Below, piece by piece: positions 48,086 through 60,998 of a stretch of 64,000 nt of DNA. The notes under the pieces are model-generated. The model saw nothing but the letters and a program-made list of their open reading frames with translations. It was not told where the DNA came from and searched no databases. Both the position numbers and the translations under genes were made by a program. Positions within the stretch are counted from its first letter, which is position 1. Each line of letters starts with the position of its first letter. Source of the DNA: Oreohelix idahoensis (taxonomy: Eukaryota > Mollusca > Gastropoda > Stylommatophora > Oreohelicidae); the NCBI GenBank assembly GCA_024509875.1, contig JAMPIV010011354.1, forward strand, positions 400,001-464,000, read 5' to 3'.

Positions 48086-48904
48086 TTGTCCGTTAAAAGC
48101 ACAATGAGAAATTCAAACACCTTTGCTCATGTGTCTCTATGTTTGTACGACTGGGTGTCGTGAAATGACGTCTGTCTCAAATCACGAATTCTAAATAATT
48201 CTGACCATACCGCGCGCCATACATTGTAGAAAGATATGATACACTAACCAATGAAAACGCTTTTTTGATCTTGTGTTTACTACCGCTGGGAAAATAAAGA
48301 TGGCAAGGCCCAATCTGTGTAACCTGATTAACTTCGGAATTTTACTACGACATTTTGGAAGAAGTACCACTTAAAAGAGGGTACCAAACCAATATTAGGG
48401 ATGTTACTCTACCCGTAAGTAATAATACTTTTACTAATACTAATATAGGACGGGAGAAATCTTGGATTGAATGCATTCGAAGCTTCAGGTTGTCCTAAAT
48501 TTAGCAGTTTAAACTATGCATAACATTAACATAAAATGCAATTTGGAAACTAAAAGATTATTACATAGATATATAAAGCCTAATTCCAAGTATAATTTAA
48601 GCTTTGGGGGAATAAAATCGCATCAGGAATAACGGAGATAATTAAAAAAGTAGTTTTCCTACATTGAACGATAGGCAAAAACGTACCCATATTTTCTGAT
48701 CGTGATTACATTCCTCGGGGTTCCCATCTCGTACGTCCGAGGTCACACTATAAATAGACTTGCCTAACAAACTCGGGTCAGTCACTATTATTTGAATACA
48801 GAGAAAGCGGCAAAAAAGGATGTTAATGCAAGTGTTGGCTTCTGTACCTGTTAGCAGACCTTAATCAATCATTAAGGGCTCGTCTGTGTGTGCATGAGGG
48901 TAAG

Positions 48905-48907
<3 letters not shown>
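48086..48907. other. No gene seen
   Basis: AT-rich sequence without recognisable features, ending in an AT microsatellite. Confidence 0.45.

Positions 48908-48996
<89 letters not shown>
48908..48996 (+). repeat. (AT)n microsatellite
   Basis: About 45 TA dinucleotides with one GA interruption near 48960. Confidence 0.95.
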
Positions 48997-48998
<2 letters not shown>

Positions 48999-50084
48999 TT
49001 TATGTGTAATTCTATTGATTAATCCATCTGTGCGATAAGACGTGTATAGATGTGTTAGGAATGGACAGTGTGTACTGGTGAAACTTACAGGCTCATGTGT
49101 AATTCTAGAGGCAAAGCCTGCCTTCGGAAATATTTAAAATATTGAGAATGATGGCCAAGTGTGTCTATGAGTTTAGAACTGTATTTAAAGAAGTATTTCT
49201 TGAATGGAATGAGACACCTACCAGGAATATAAGGAAGGATAAAAGGGATTGAAGTACTGTATAATTTGACCTATTACTTAGTAGTTTTATTCGCAACCAA
49301 ATTATTGTATGGAAGCAAATCATGGGAAACGAATGATAATTAAGAAGGTAGACAAAAATTATGATCACATTGAACTAAAATGATTGTTGCACTATACTAT
49401 ACCTTGTGCATCTGCTAGCACGCTAGTCTGAAACTGTCTATCGTCCCCATCTGTGTCATAGAGGGATATTGATAGGCAAATACAGGGATTGCGTTTGACT
49501 TCGTTTCAGGTTTAATTCTTTAACTTAAAGCCTACAACAAATACGAAGAGGCTTCTCTTACTGTAAGTGCAACGAATGCAGTGCCAGTCTATGTAGAGGG
49601 CCAGCCATATCGTGTGTAACAGTTGGCAGGTTTTCATCTGAAGATTCTCTCCAGCATCAGAGGGAGCCATCTGCAGTGACTCAGTTAAGTTGCTGTCAAG
49701 GCAACTGTGTAGCGTATGCCTGTTCCCCAAAATAAACGTATCCAGTTCGTGATGAACAGAACAGTATAGAGCTTCAATTAAAGTGTACTAATAACACTAG
49801 TAATTCTTCAGTGAAAGATCAAGCAAGCTAAACTGTCTACAAAATGATATACATCTTGACACAAGTGAAAGACATTTGATGAACTGTTCTTATTTATTTA
49901 CTTTTGTAAAATATTTGATCTAAAAAAACTTTTCAAACAGAAAAGATTACACTTATAAATAAATTGTAAATATTTACCAGCAGCCTTACTTAAATTCTTT
50001 AATTTAACTTTTTATTAAATGTTGGTAAATTTTCATTAAATAATTTCCCCTAGCAGAGTCAGAAACAATATTATCTACCATAAT
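48997..50084. other. No gene seen
   Basis: No coding or repeat signal that I can support; AT-rich throughout. Confidence 0.45.
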
Positions 50085-50320
50085 CACAGAGGTGGATCAG
50101 GAGAGGTAGCAGATAGGGACTCAGAGTACTACATCACCATCTTCTCTGGGAACGTACACAGCTTGACCCTACCTTTTATGTCTATACTCCCTTACTTTTT
50201 CAGAGAAGGGGGTATTACTGATAAGACCAGACTCTTATCTGGCACTATCATAGTATCATCTGATACACCTGTATGTCCAGGATATCTTCTTATTTTCTAT
50301 AACATCTGAACCTCTCGCGA
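50085..50320 (+). repeat. Dispersed repeat R2, copy 2
   Basis: Shares with 19495-19770 and 55725-55945 the ACCAGACTCTTATCTGGCA hairpin block and the GTATCATCTGATACACCTG block. Confidence 0.65.
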
Positions 50321-50324
50321 CACC

Positions 50325-50650
50325 GGGCAGATAGTGATATCAAAATTAGAATACAAAAGGCTAGAGCAGCTTTGATTGCACCGGCAAATATATGGAGATC
50401 ACAAGAAATCAGGTCCAATACATAAATTAGAATTTTCAATTTGAAAGTGTCAAGTCAGTCCTATCGTATGGCTCTGATACACGGAGAACAATTTAAAAAA
50501 ACCACAACAAAAACAGGGATGCAGACTTTCATAAATGGGTGTTTGCGTAGAATAGAATAATTGAAATGGTATGACAAAATCAGCAGTGTGGAAATTATAA
50601 CAAGAATCAGACGCTGAAGATTGTAGTGAAGTCTGAATCATATCTCGGCG
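50325..50650 (+). pseudogene. LINE reverse-transcriptase C-terminal fragment
   Basis: Broken frames give KIRIQKARAALIAPANIW, MQTFINGCLRRIE and LKWYDKISSVEII. This is the same LINE family as 44440-44765. Stops and shifts are frequent. R2 lies immediately upstream, as it also does at 55725-55955. Confidence 0.7.
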
Positions 50651-51342
50651 ATCGCTGAAAATTATACACCGCCCAAAACCCGTGTAAGTAACTGACCAAT
50701 GAAACGCCAGCTTGGTACAAGCAGTGTCGGGGAAACGCTAGGCTATTCATCATGGAGACAGCGAAAGTGTAGATGTTGGAAATATTTCGGAAGGCAGTGT
50801 GAGAATATAGATGGAGTACCTTGTTAAAGAAGGACCAGGTTTGATAATAGGGATTATTAGCTTTAGGCAGATACTGTATCTATATTTTCACTGAATGTGG
50901 TGTAGAGAAGAAGTTACTGTGAAAAGAAGACAGTGGAGCATGACAGTGTGTTTTTCCCTGTTTCGGCTGCTCCAGTGAAAAGTCGGATAAACTACGGTAG
51001 ATATCGCAATTGATAGAGCTCATTCATACGAGTAATACAAGCCTAAGATGGAGGAAATCCGTTCAGAAATAAGGACTCCAGACTTATTTTGGATTTTTCA
51101 TAAGAGCACAGCTTGCCTAACCTACACATTTTTGCGTGAATGAAAAATACTTTGGCCTAGATACTTTCTGAGACGGTAGTTAGTGAAGGAAGGAACGCAA
51201 GGCGGACACACTAGCCGCGAAACTCAAAAAGTAAAGGACACGGATTAACAGCATCTGCCATAAGCTTCATTGCCACTTGCATGTGTGTGAGCAGACTGTT
51301 TTAATTCTGGAAAGCCTGTCTGTTTGAGATTGAGGGTAAGAA
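50651..51342. other. No gene seen
   Basis: No supported feature before the AT microsatellite. Confidence 0.45.

Positions 51343-52360
<1,018 letters not shown>

Positions 52361-52434
<74 letters not shown>
52361..52434 (+). repeat. (AT)n microsatellite, interrupted
   Basis: TA repeats with two TTATATATTA interruptions near 52386-52398. Confidence 0.95.
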
Positions 52435-52436
<2 letters not shown>

Positions 52437-52479
52437 AACGGGCTGATCACCCGTTTGCCTGTCACTTCGATTACGGAAA

Positions 52480-52645
52480 CAACAGCAAATGGATTGATTT
52501 GCCATTGCCCTAAAGACGCCAATAGGCGTGATGGGAAACAATGGCAAAGAAAACCTATCTGCTGTTGCCCTAAGACGCCACTAGGCGTAATGGCCACTGA
52601 CTGCTTTGACGGTCGGTGGCTAAGGACGGAAGAAGAGAAGAAGAT
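52480..52645 (+). repeat. LINE 3' end, tandemly doubled
   Basis: The segment matches the 3' end at 13765-13855 (GGCCACTGACT, TTTGACGGTCGG, AAGAAGAAG tail). The hairpin block occurs twice: ACGCC-AATA-GGCGT near 52515 and ACGCC-ACTA-GGCGT near 52575. No coding part is left. Confidence 0.65.
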
Positions 52646-52660
52646 ATATATATATATATA

Positions 52661-54073
52661 CTCCTCGTCAAAAGTCAAGGGCCACCCTATTATTTTCAAT
52701 ACACTTTTATATAAGCGCATAGAATGATTAAATGAAGGAAGTTTTTAGTAAAAATGGGTGCAATATCTTCCTCTGACAGTGCTCTATGCACGTTAAGCAT
52801 AAAAACAACTCACCGACAACCATGATGATCACGAGCAATTTGGTTTGCTGACCATAAATTCACATTTTTAATCTGTTTTTTCAAACTTCCGTAGAACCAA
52901 ACAGGTGAAGTAATCGTGCTGATTGACATTCCACGTGCAATGGCGACTTTTCGTGAACAGAGTTCACTCTTAATTTGTTTTACAATCAGCAGACTTAGGG
53001 TAGTTTCATCACTTGCAAAAACCATGCCACCGAGAAGAAGTCTTGACACCTTACAAAGAATGAGGGCTATAGCGTGGGTTGAAAGTGGTTTATCTGTCCG
53101 TGAGGTTGCTAGACGGCTTGCAGTGTCACACTCTACTATCCAAAGAATTTTGGAGAGATTTCAGGCCACAGGAAGTGTGGAGGATCACCATCGGCCAGGT
53201 CGCCCTAGATGGACCAATAGACATGATGACCGGTACCTCTTGTTGTCAGTCCTGCGCCATCGAACAGTGACTTGTTCCACTCTAAGATGTCAGCTGAGAC
53301 AAACTATAAAAGTTAATGTCAGTCAAAGCACCATTCACAGACGTTTACATGAATTTGGACTGGCTGCTCGACGTCCTGCAGTCAGAATCCCTCTTACTCC
53401 TGCTCATCGCAGAGCCCGTGTTGCTTGGTGTCGCGAGCACATCCGATGGACAATGCAACAATGGAGTCAAGTTCTCTTCACTGATGAATCTCGCTTCACT
53501 GTGTCATTCAATGATGGCAGGATTCGAGTTTGGAGACGACCAGGAGAGCGATTTACTGATGACACAATTCGAGAGGTGGATCGTTATGGTAGGGGTTCTT
53601 TCATGGTCTCGGGAGGCTTCTACAGACACGGCAAGACCCCACTCTACATCATCCAAGGCAACTTGACCGGCCCAAGATACCAGAACGAAATCTTGAGACC
53701 AATTGTTCAGCCTGCTCTGGAGGCCATAGATGGTCATGCCATCCTCCAAGATGATAACGCTCGACCCCATCGAGCTCGTGTGGTGAATGAGTTTATTCAG
53801 CAACATGGGATCATCAGGATTGCGTGGCCAGCTCATTCACCTGACCTTTCTCCGATTGAGCACCTCTGGGATGTCTTTGGTCGAAGATTGTCAACAAATC
53901 ACCCCCTGCCAATGGATGTTGCACAGCTGACTGCATTTCTGCTTCAGGAATGGCAAGGTTTTTCCTAAGGATACTCTTCGGACCCTTGTGGACTCGATGC
54001 GTCTACGCTGTCTTGAATGCACCCATTTTTACTAAAAACGTCCTTCATTTAATCATTCTATGCGCTTATATAA
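52661..54073 (+). mobile_element. Tc1-like transposon 1, right end damaged
   Basis: Inverted repeats at 52707-52762 and 54018-54073 match over 56 bp with one mismatch. The outer 46 bp of the left end (CTCCTCGTCAAAAGTCAAGG and onward) have no partner on the right, where AAT triplets, an A-run and (TA)n begin instead. It encodes the transposase at 53024-53968. Confidence 0.82.
53024..53968 (+). CDS. Tc1-like transposase, C-terminus frameshifted
   Basis: ATG 53024 ([11 protein letters not shown]) begins a full Tc1-type transposase. Paired-like helix-turn-helix DNA binding comes first ([16 protein letters not shown] and a GRPR AT-hook-like motif), then a DDE catalytic domain with [16 protein letters not shown] and [12 protein letters not shown] (DD34E pattern). 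Tc1 transposases cut and paste at TA sites. The frame closes early at TAA 53966-53968, because the T-run at 53959-53963 has one base too many relative to the family. The expected last 20-25 residues lie open in the next frame as far as about 54035. All three catalytic residues are present, so inactivation is slight. Confidence 0.88.
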   Translation: MPPRRSLDTLQRMRAIAWVESGLSVREVARRLAVSHSTIQRILERFQATGSVEDHHRPGRPRWTNRHDDRYLLLSVLRHRTVTCSTLRCQLRQTIKVNVSQSTIHRRLHEFGLAARRPAVRIPLTPAHRRARVAWCREHIRWTMQQWSQVLFTDESRFTVSFNDGRIRVWRRPGERFTDDTIREVDRYGRGSFMVSGGFYRHGKTPLYIIQGNLTGPRYQNEILRPIVQPALEAIDGHAILQDDNARPHRARVVNEFIQQHGIIRIAWPAHSPDLSPIEHLWDVFGRRLSTNHPLPMDVAQLTAFLLQEWQGFS

Positions 54074-55519
<1,446 letters not shown>

Positions 55520-55724
55520 TATATATATATATATAGCTATATAGTGTAAATGAACCATATTTTTATTTTATTATGAATTCTATTTTGAGTTTTCAAAAGA
55601 AGATCAAAAAAGATAATGTACATAAATAAAAGTACTAATTGTATCCACAGTTTTGAGTAAATCCTTTATGTTGGTTCAAGTTACTTGTTTGAGAATTAAT
55701 TACCCCTAGATAAGCTATAGTCTT
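55520..55724. other. Short TA tract and AT-rich spacer
   Basis: TA repeats to about 55532, then AT-rich sequence with no gene. Confidence 0.6.
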
Positions 55725-55945
55725 AGGTTGGTCTGGGAGAGGAGGCATCATAGGTGACTGGGATTGCACATTACCATCTCACCCAGTAATCTATACAGCC
55801 AGATTTTAACCTTTGACCTCGATACACCATTACTCTTTTCAGAGAGTAGGGTATTTCTTTTAAGACCAGACTCTTATCTGGCACTATCCTGGTATCATCA
55901 GATACATAACTGTCCATTATCTTACACACTAAATAACCTCCCGTC
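55725..55945 (+). repeat. Dispersed repeat R2, copy 3
   Basis: Same ACCAGACTCTTATCTGGCA block and GGTATCATC.GATAC block as at 19495-19770 and 50085-50320. Confidence 0.65.
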
Positions 55946-55949
55946 ACAG

Positions 55950-56205
55950 AGATGGATAGGACACACATTGAGAAAACCTGCTGATAGCATTACAAGACAG
56001 TCCTTGTTCTAGAACCTCTAGGGTAAGAGAGGTAGATGATGACCAAACAACACATGGAGAAGAGAACTGGTGACAGACAAGAATGGGATGAAGATCGTTG
56101 GCATGGAAAGACCTTGTTCGGATGGCACGAGACAGGGTGATGTGGCGTAAGGTTGTTGAAGGTTAATGCTTCCTGGGAGTTGAAAAATGATGACTGAATG
56201 TACGT
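55950..56205 (+). pseudogene. LINE 3'-terminal fragment
   Basis: Recognisable RWIGHTLRKPADSITRQS, then a decayed tail ending TTGAAGGTTAATGCTTCC and GAGTTGAAAAATGATGA. Same family as 42726-43020. Confidence 0.7.
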
Positions 56206-56231
56206 CGCATGGCGAAGATTATATACATGCA

Positions 56232-56295
56232 TACATATGAGTGTCAGAGCCATACATATGAGTGTCAGAGCCATACATATGAGTGTCAGAGCCAG
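56232..56295 (+). repeat. 21-bp tandem repeat, about three units
   Basis: Units of CATACATATGAGTGTCAGAGC. Confidence 0.85.
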
Positions 56296-56391
56296 TATAC
56301 CGTCAAAACAATGACGTGCGAAGAATTAAAACCAGAAGGTTAAACTTTCACCATATGCAGCACATTTAGAAGACTGGGAAGTGGGATTAGG

Positions 56392-56712
56392 TAAATAGAT
56401 TGTCATTTGATGAATTACTTAACAAAATAGATTGTCATTTGATGAAGTACTTAACAAAATAGATTGTCATTTGATGAACTGCTGAACAAAATAGATTGTC
56501 ATTTGATGAATTACTTAACAAAATAGATTGTCATTTGATGAAATACTTAACAAAATAGATTGTCATTTGATGAGCTGCTGAACAAAATAGACTGTCATTT
56601 GATGAATTACTTAACAAAAAAGATTGTCATTTGATGAAATACTTAACAAAATAGATTGTCATTTGATGAACTGCTGAACAAAATAGATTGTCATTTGATG
56701 AATTACTTAACA
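56392..56712 (+). repeat. 32-bp minisatellite, about ten units
   Basis: Units share AATAGATTGTCATTTGATGA and vary between ATTACTTAAC, AATACTTAAC and ACTGCTGAAC. The variants alternate in blocks of three, hinting at a 96-bp higher-order unit. Confidence 0.92.
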
Positions 56713-57207
56713 GCTCTTTAATCGCAAGACTGTTTTGTAAATGTACGGTTATCTTTAAAATGTTTGCTTTTATAGCAGATGTCCTGTCTGGGTTCCTTCA
56801 TGGTGCGAGCGCTATCTGAAGTTGGTCACGAGCAGAGACTGCCTAAAGTAGTCATATACAGTACACAAGTGATCAAATGCTTGTCCCTGTGCTGTGTTGA
56901 TAATCTTGCGCGTTCTTTTGATGGATGTTCAAGATAGCTTGCACTCACATGACAATGCTGTGCGAGCTGTTTCCGCATTTTCCCTTTAAAGCTGCTGTGA
57001 ATGTTGTTTTCCCTTTTAAACGCAGTTTCATTAAGAAAACTATTAAAGAGTCGATACGTATGTTCGCATAAATGTATGAGCGTGTATGTGTATGTTGTAT
57101 GGTATGTGCACATGCGTAAATGTAAGCAAATATGTAACGTATATGTACCTGCTATGTACCTAATGTATACTACGGCACGCATTATATACATTACATTCTT
57201 TGTGTGG

Positions 57208-57300
57208 TAAGAAAGGTAGGTGGGCAGGTAGGCAAACAAAATAAGGTAAACAGGTAGGCAAACAAAATAAGGTAAACAGGTAGACAAACAAACAAAACAT
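57208..57300 (+). repeat. About 27-bp tandem repeat
   Basis: Three diverged units built on CAGGTAGGCAAACAAAATAA. Confidence 0.75.
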
Positions 57301-57455
57301 AAAGAAAACATGTGAGTGAGAATCTCATATTCACACACACACACATATATATATATATATCATCATCATGTAGCATGTCCTTTGCAGAACGTCGCTCTCA
57401 TCACAGCCCGCCTGAAAGACTATCGATTTCTAGCCAGCCTTCCCGCCTCCTCCAT

Positions 57456-57457
<2 letters not shown>

Positions 57458-57513
<56 letters not shown>
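57458..57513 (+). repeat. (TA)n microsatellite
   Basis: About 27 TA dinucleotides. A smaller run lies at 57346-57360. Confidence 0.95.
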
Positions 57514-57516
<3 letters not shown>

Positions 57517-58149
57517 GAGGCTTTCAATACATTGTTGCCAAGGATGGAAATAGAATAGCATTTACATGTAAAACTAATGAAATAAAGCAACATTAATCTC
57601 AATAGATACAATTTATATAACGTGATTTAGATATGTTCATTTCACAGACAAGATTATATTTACATGAAAATAGAATATAACTTGTACATAGAATGACCAG
57701 GAGATGCAACACAATTTAAAAGGAGAGAAAGAGCTACAATTTAATCAACAGCTAAGCATGGTGGCAACACGACAAGTTTGACGAGTAACTTCCCCGAGAA
57801 AATGATAACGCTACAAAATATGTTTAGGAGAACGAACGAATGACAAAATTGCTTCATGTTTTCAGGCCAAGGAATTAAATAGTTCTTTTTATATCCATTA
57901 GTTACAACGCAAGATAAGGAAATGAGGTGGAAGTTAAGAAAAATAAAATCGTAACATTGAAGTGGTGTTGGCTGATGAAATAATGTCAGATAACACTTTT
58001 CGCATTACGTTCACAGAGCGACAATAGAGCCAGAAGTGTAGTTTTCCCCCAGGCAGAAAGTCGACACAAAAGCATTCAGTGCTTTTTACAGAAGTGGTTT
58101 CTGCAGTTATTTTTAAATATAAGTTTCAGCTTCCGCTGGTAGTCAACAT
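57514..58149. other. No gene seen
   Basis: AT-rich spacer leading into the next minisatellite. Confidence 0.45.
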
Positions 58150-58159
58150 GAGCCTTCTG

Positions 58160-58672
58160 TTGGTGAAGATAATAGTGGGCGAAGATATTCACAAATATAT
58201 AGTTTTGGTAGATGAAGATAATCACAAATATATAGTTTTGGTAAGCGAAGATATTCTGACATATATAGTTCTTGATACGTGAAGATATTGAGACATATAT
58301 AGTTCTTGGTAGGTGAAGATATTCAGAAATATATAGTTCTTGGTACGTGAAGATATTCAGAAATATATAGTTCTTGGTAGGCGTAGATATTCAGAAATAT
58401 ATAGTTCTTGATAGGTGAAGATATTCAGAAAGACATATTTCTTGGTAGGCGAAGATATTCAAAAATATATAGTTCTTGGTGGGTGAAGATATTCAGAAAT
58501 TACATAGTTCTTGGTAGGCGAAGATATTCAGAAACACATAGTTCTTGGTGTTCGACGATATTCATAAATACATAGTTCTTGATAGGCGAAGATATTCAGA
58601 AATACATAGTTCTTGATAGGCGAAGATATTCAGAAATACATAGTTCTTGGTGGGTGAAGATGTTATGAGCTT
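58160..58672 (+). repeat. 33-34 bp minisatellite, about 15 units
   Basis: Units share GAAGATATTCAGAAATA and TATAGTTCTTGGTAGG. Divergence between units is moderate and some units have ACATAG in place of ATATAG. The array stops directly before gag fragment C. Confidence 0.9.
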
Positions 58673-58679
58673 AGACGAG

Positions 58680-59690
58680 AAAAGCCGAAACGACTTAACG
58701 TTGTCAAAGAAACCCTACTACGAAAATTCCAGTTGACTAAGTCTGGTTTTCGTGATCGTTTCCACGCGGCTAAACCTAGCAAGGACGCTGATTTTGGCGA
58801 ATTCATCTCATCAATAAAACATTTTTTGAATAGATGGGTTGATCTGACTGGTATCCAGAAAACATATGATGGGTTGATAGATTTGGTACTACGTGATAAA
58901 GTGTTATTGGCGTGCAGCCATGAATTAGAATCATCTTTTCAGGAGCGTCACCCAACGTCGATTGATGAATACGAACGGCTTGGTAGACAGTTCGTTACAG
59001 CTCATCCGAATACAGAAGTACACAGGGCCTCTCCACGATATCCTATGCCTGTGTGTGTGGCACACCATGATCTTAGATCTTTTGATCGCCGACCTCGCTC
59101 GAAGAGCGTTAATAGACGACATCGTTCTGATTTTCGTTCATCATATAGAGAAACCTATAACTTCCCTCACCAACCTGCTTCAGCACATTCATATCGTCGA
59201 GGTCATAGGGGTTTTTCGCCTCAAGATCATGGTCACTACATAGGCAGGGATGATGACGATATACATCATCGAAGGGGTCACAATTATAGATCATCTTGAT
59301 GAACCTTTTAAGGACGAATGGTCTCCAGATCGGTTTGGTAAGAAGAAATCTTTTAGGGGAAAATCATATCATTCCCGTTCTCACTCAAAAGAGAAATGCA
59401 GACATGGTCATGATAATACTGCTACTAAGGAAAATGATGATTCAAATAAATCTGATCATGCTAATGCATGTTCAGTGAGGAATGACTCATGTTATGTTTG
59501 CCAGTCAAGACATACATCAAATACTAGGTTAGTACTTAGTTGTGGTCATACACTTCCAGCAATGTCCTCGTGTGAGAACCTGGGACGTCTCCCACTACAT
59601 CAAGGATTTTTATATGATTAATCTGTATCAGTCCTACGTGATTCTGGCTGTACGTTTGTTCTGGTAATAAATATAATGAGAAACAATATG
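58680..59690 (+). pseudogene. Fragment C: Gag and protease relic related to element B
   Basis: The first frame (to 59299) aligns with the element B capsid region: C has FLNRWVDLTGIQKTYDGL and LRDKV, then RQFVTAHPN; B has VDRWIELSKTEKTYEGL, LLRDKI and SQYVTAHPD. After a frame break it continues with a charged linker and a C-x2-C-x13-C-G-H module (CYVCQ to LSCGH, about 59490-59550), followed by LPAM. A stop and a protease remnant (LRDSGCT near 59639) close it. No integrase or reverse transcriptase and no LTRs are visible nearby. Confidence 0.8.
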
Positions 59691-59831
59691 CTTGAATATC
59701 CGGAATCAAATGTTACTGCACAAACCCACAGTTACGGCAATATACTAACTTTACTGCAGTAAAACGACAGTCCAGTCAGAGAAGAAATTCAAAACAAGAG
59801 AAATATGTCCACATAAGAAAATAAAGCTCTT

Positions 59832-59905
59832 AACATCCGGAACCGAGTAACTTTGCTGCGAGAGGACAGCACTCTAACCGCTTAGCCAGGCGGTCGCTCT
59901 CCAGA
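59832..59905 (-). repeat. tRNA-like SINE head, minus orientation
   Basis: The reverse complement carries TGGCTAAGCGGTTAGAG (A box region, as at 16491) and CGGTTCCGGATG as a decayed B box. Confidence 0.55.
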
Positions 59906-59914
59906 CATATATAG

Positions 59915-60068
59915 AGGAAGATCTAAAAAGACATGGAGGTGAGAAATGGAGAAAGGGATTCGAGAAACGTGGAATGGCTTTGAAAAGATAGCACAGGGCA
60001 TGAAGGCTTTGCATGACTTTGTTAAACGCTTATGCTCTATGGTGAGCTAAAGGGTAGCGAATGAATAA
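59915..60068 (+). pseudogene. LINE 3'-terminal fragment
   Basis: Decayed RGRSKKTWR, then KGIRETWNGFEKIAQG and the tail AAACGCTTATGCTCTATGG, matching the 3' ends at 42726-43020 and 47805-48085. Confidence 0.6.
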
Positions 60069-60072
60069 ATGA

Positions 60073-60230
60073 GTGGTAGCTTAGTGTAAATTGGTATCTG
60101 ACTGTGCTCTTCAGTTAGGGAAGGAAAAGGTAGTAAGACAGAGAACTAGTCACCCTACCTCGCAATGCTGGACGTCTCTAACACTTTACTCCCCTACGGC
60201 CGTATCTGCTATATGGAACTACCTACCTAG
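60073..60230 (+). repeat. SINE tail fragment, plus orientation
   Basis: Matches the 3' half of 16491-16730 (GGTATCTGACTGTGC, GAACTAGTCACCC, GTCTCTAACACTTTACTCC). It lies about 48 bp from the ARRDC exon. Confidence 0.72.
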
Positions 60231-60277
60231 ACTGATGAAACAAATGACCAGCAGGACATACCTGCAGTTCAACTTAC

Positions 60278-60519
60278 CGAGGCATCTGGTTCATTGTTGA
60301 GGTCCAGCGCTCCTATGACTGCGAACTTGCTGGTCCGTTCTGTGTGAGGTCCTGAGTGCGAGAACACGCCCTGGGAGTATACGGACATGCGCGCATAGTA
60401 TCGCAGGCGGCCATGCTTGCCCTTGAAGGAGGATGGTAGTTTCTGGGGCAGCGTGAACTCAAATGGGAAGTAATGGGAGCCTGAATGCAGCACGCCCTCG
60501 TCATTGATCTGTTTCTCAC
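60278..60519 (-). CDS. Arrestin-domain-containing protein, internal exon (end of arrestin N-domain)
   Basis: This 242-bp exon is read on the minus strand. The acceptor is TTTTTTCCAG just above 60519 and the donor is GTAAGT just below 60278. It begins with the last two bases of a split Gly codon and adds 80 codons, ending in phase 0. The product includes GSHYFPFEFTLPQKLPSSF, then GKHGRLRYYARMSVY and KFAVIGALDLNNEPD. This is the typical end of the arrestin N-domain in ARRDC/alpha-arrestins (FPF.F.LP..LPSSFEGKHG). It joins in frame to 20936-21118. The protein should act as an adaptor for ubiquitination and endocytic sorting; that is family knowledge, not seen here. SINE pieces in opposite orientations flank it. 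Confidence 0.9.
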
Positions 60520-60540
60520 CTGGAAAAAAGGTAAAAAAGG

Positions 60541-60617
60541 GTAAAGGTGGTCCCATAGCAGATACTTCCGTTGGGAAGTGAAGTGTTAGAGACTTAACCA
60601 TACTAGATCCATGTGGC
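60541..60617 (-). repeat. SINE tail fragment, minus orientation
   Basis: The reverse complement (GTCTCTAACACTTCACTTCC, GTATCTGCTATGGGACCACC) matches 60170-60230. It lies about 22 bp from the exon acceptor side. Confidence 0.72.
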
Positions 60618-60980
60618 AGAGATATTATGATTAATAAATTTCAGATATTTATTCTTTATTCTGCACTTGTCTTTTACCTTTCTTTCGCTCTGTTACCCTT
60701 CTTTTTTCGCATACGCTCGATTGTTAAGATATACTCTCCCATTCATACCTTTGTCTTTTCCTTTCTAATTTAGCAACGCATTTTATTGCTGTTAAGCTAA
60801 GTTCTTTGATGAGACCGAATCGTATTAATTCGTTCTCGACAGGGATAAGAAGTAAGACTATCGTCTATTATTTTCTCTGATCTGTCCGCCTATATAGTTA
60901 ATTATTCTCGGTGACAGATCTGAGATGAAAGACACTGATCGCTGGGAACGGCCATATGAAGCAGAACGTGTAAAACGCAC
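60618..60980. other. No gene seen
   Basis: T-rich spacer between the SINE piece and the LINE 3' tail. Confidence 0.5.
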
Positions 60981-60998
60981 ACTTACTTACTTACTTAG
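60981..60998 (-). repeat. (TAAG)n 3' tail of the LINE
   Basis: Four and a half ACTT units on the plus strand. The ORF stop codon (60991-60993) falls inside this tail. Confidence 0.8.
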
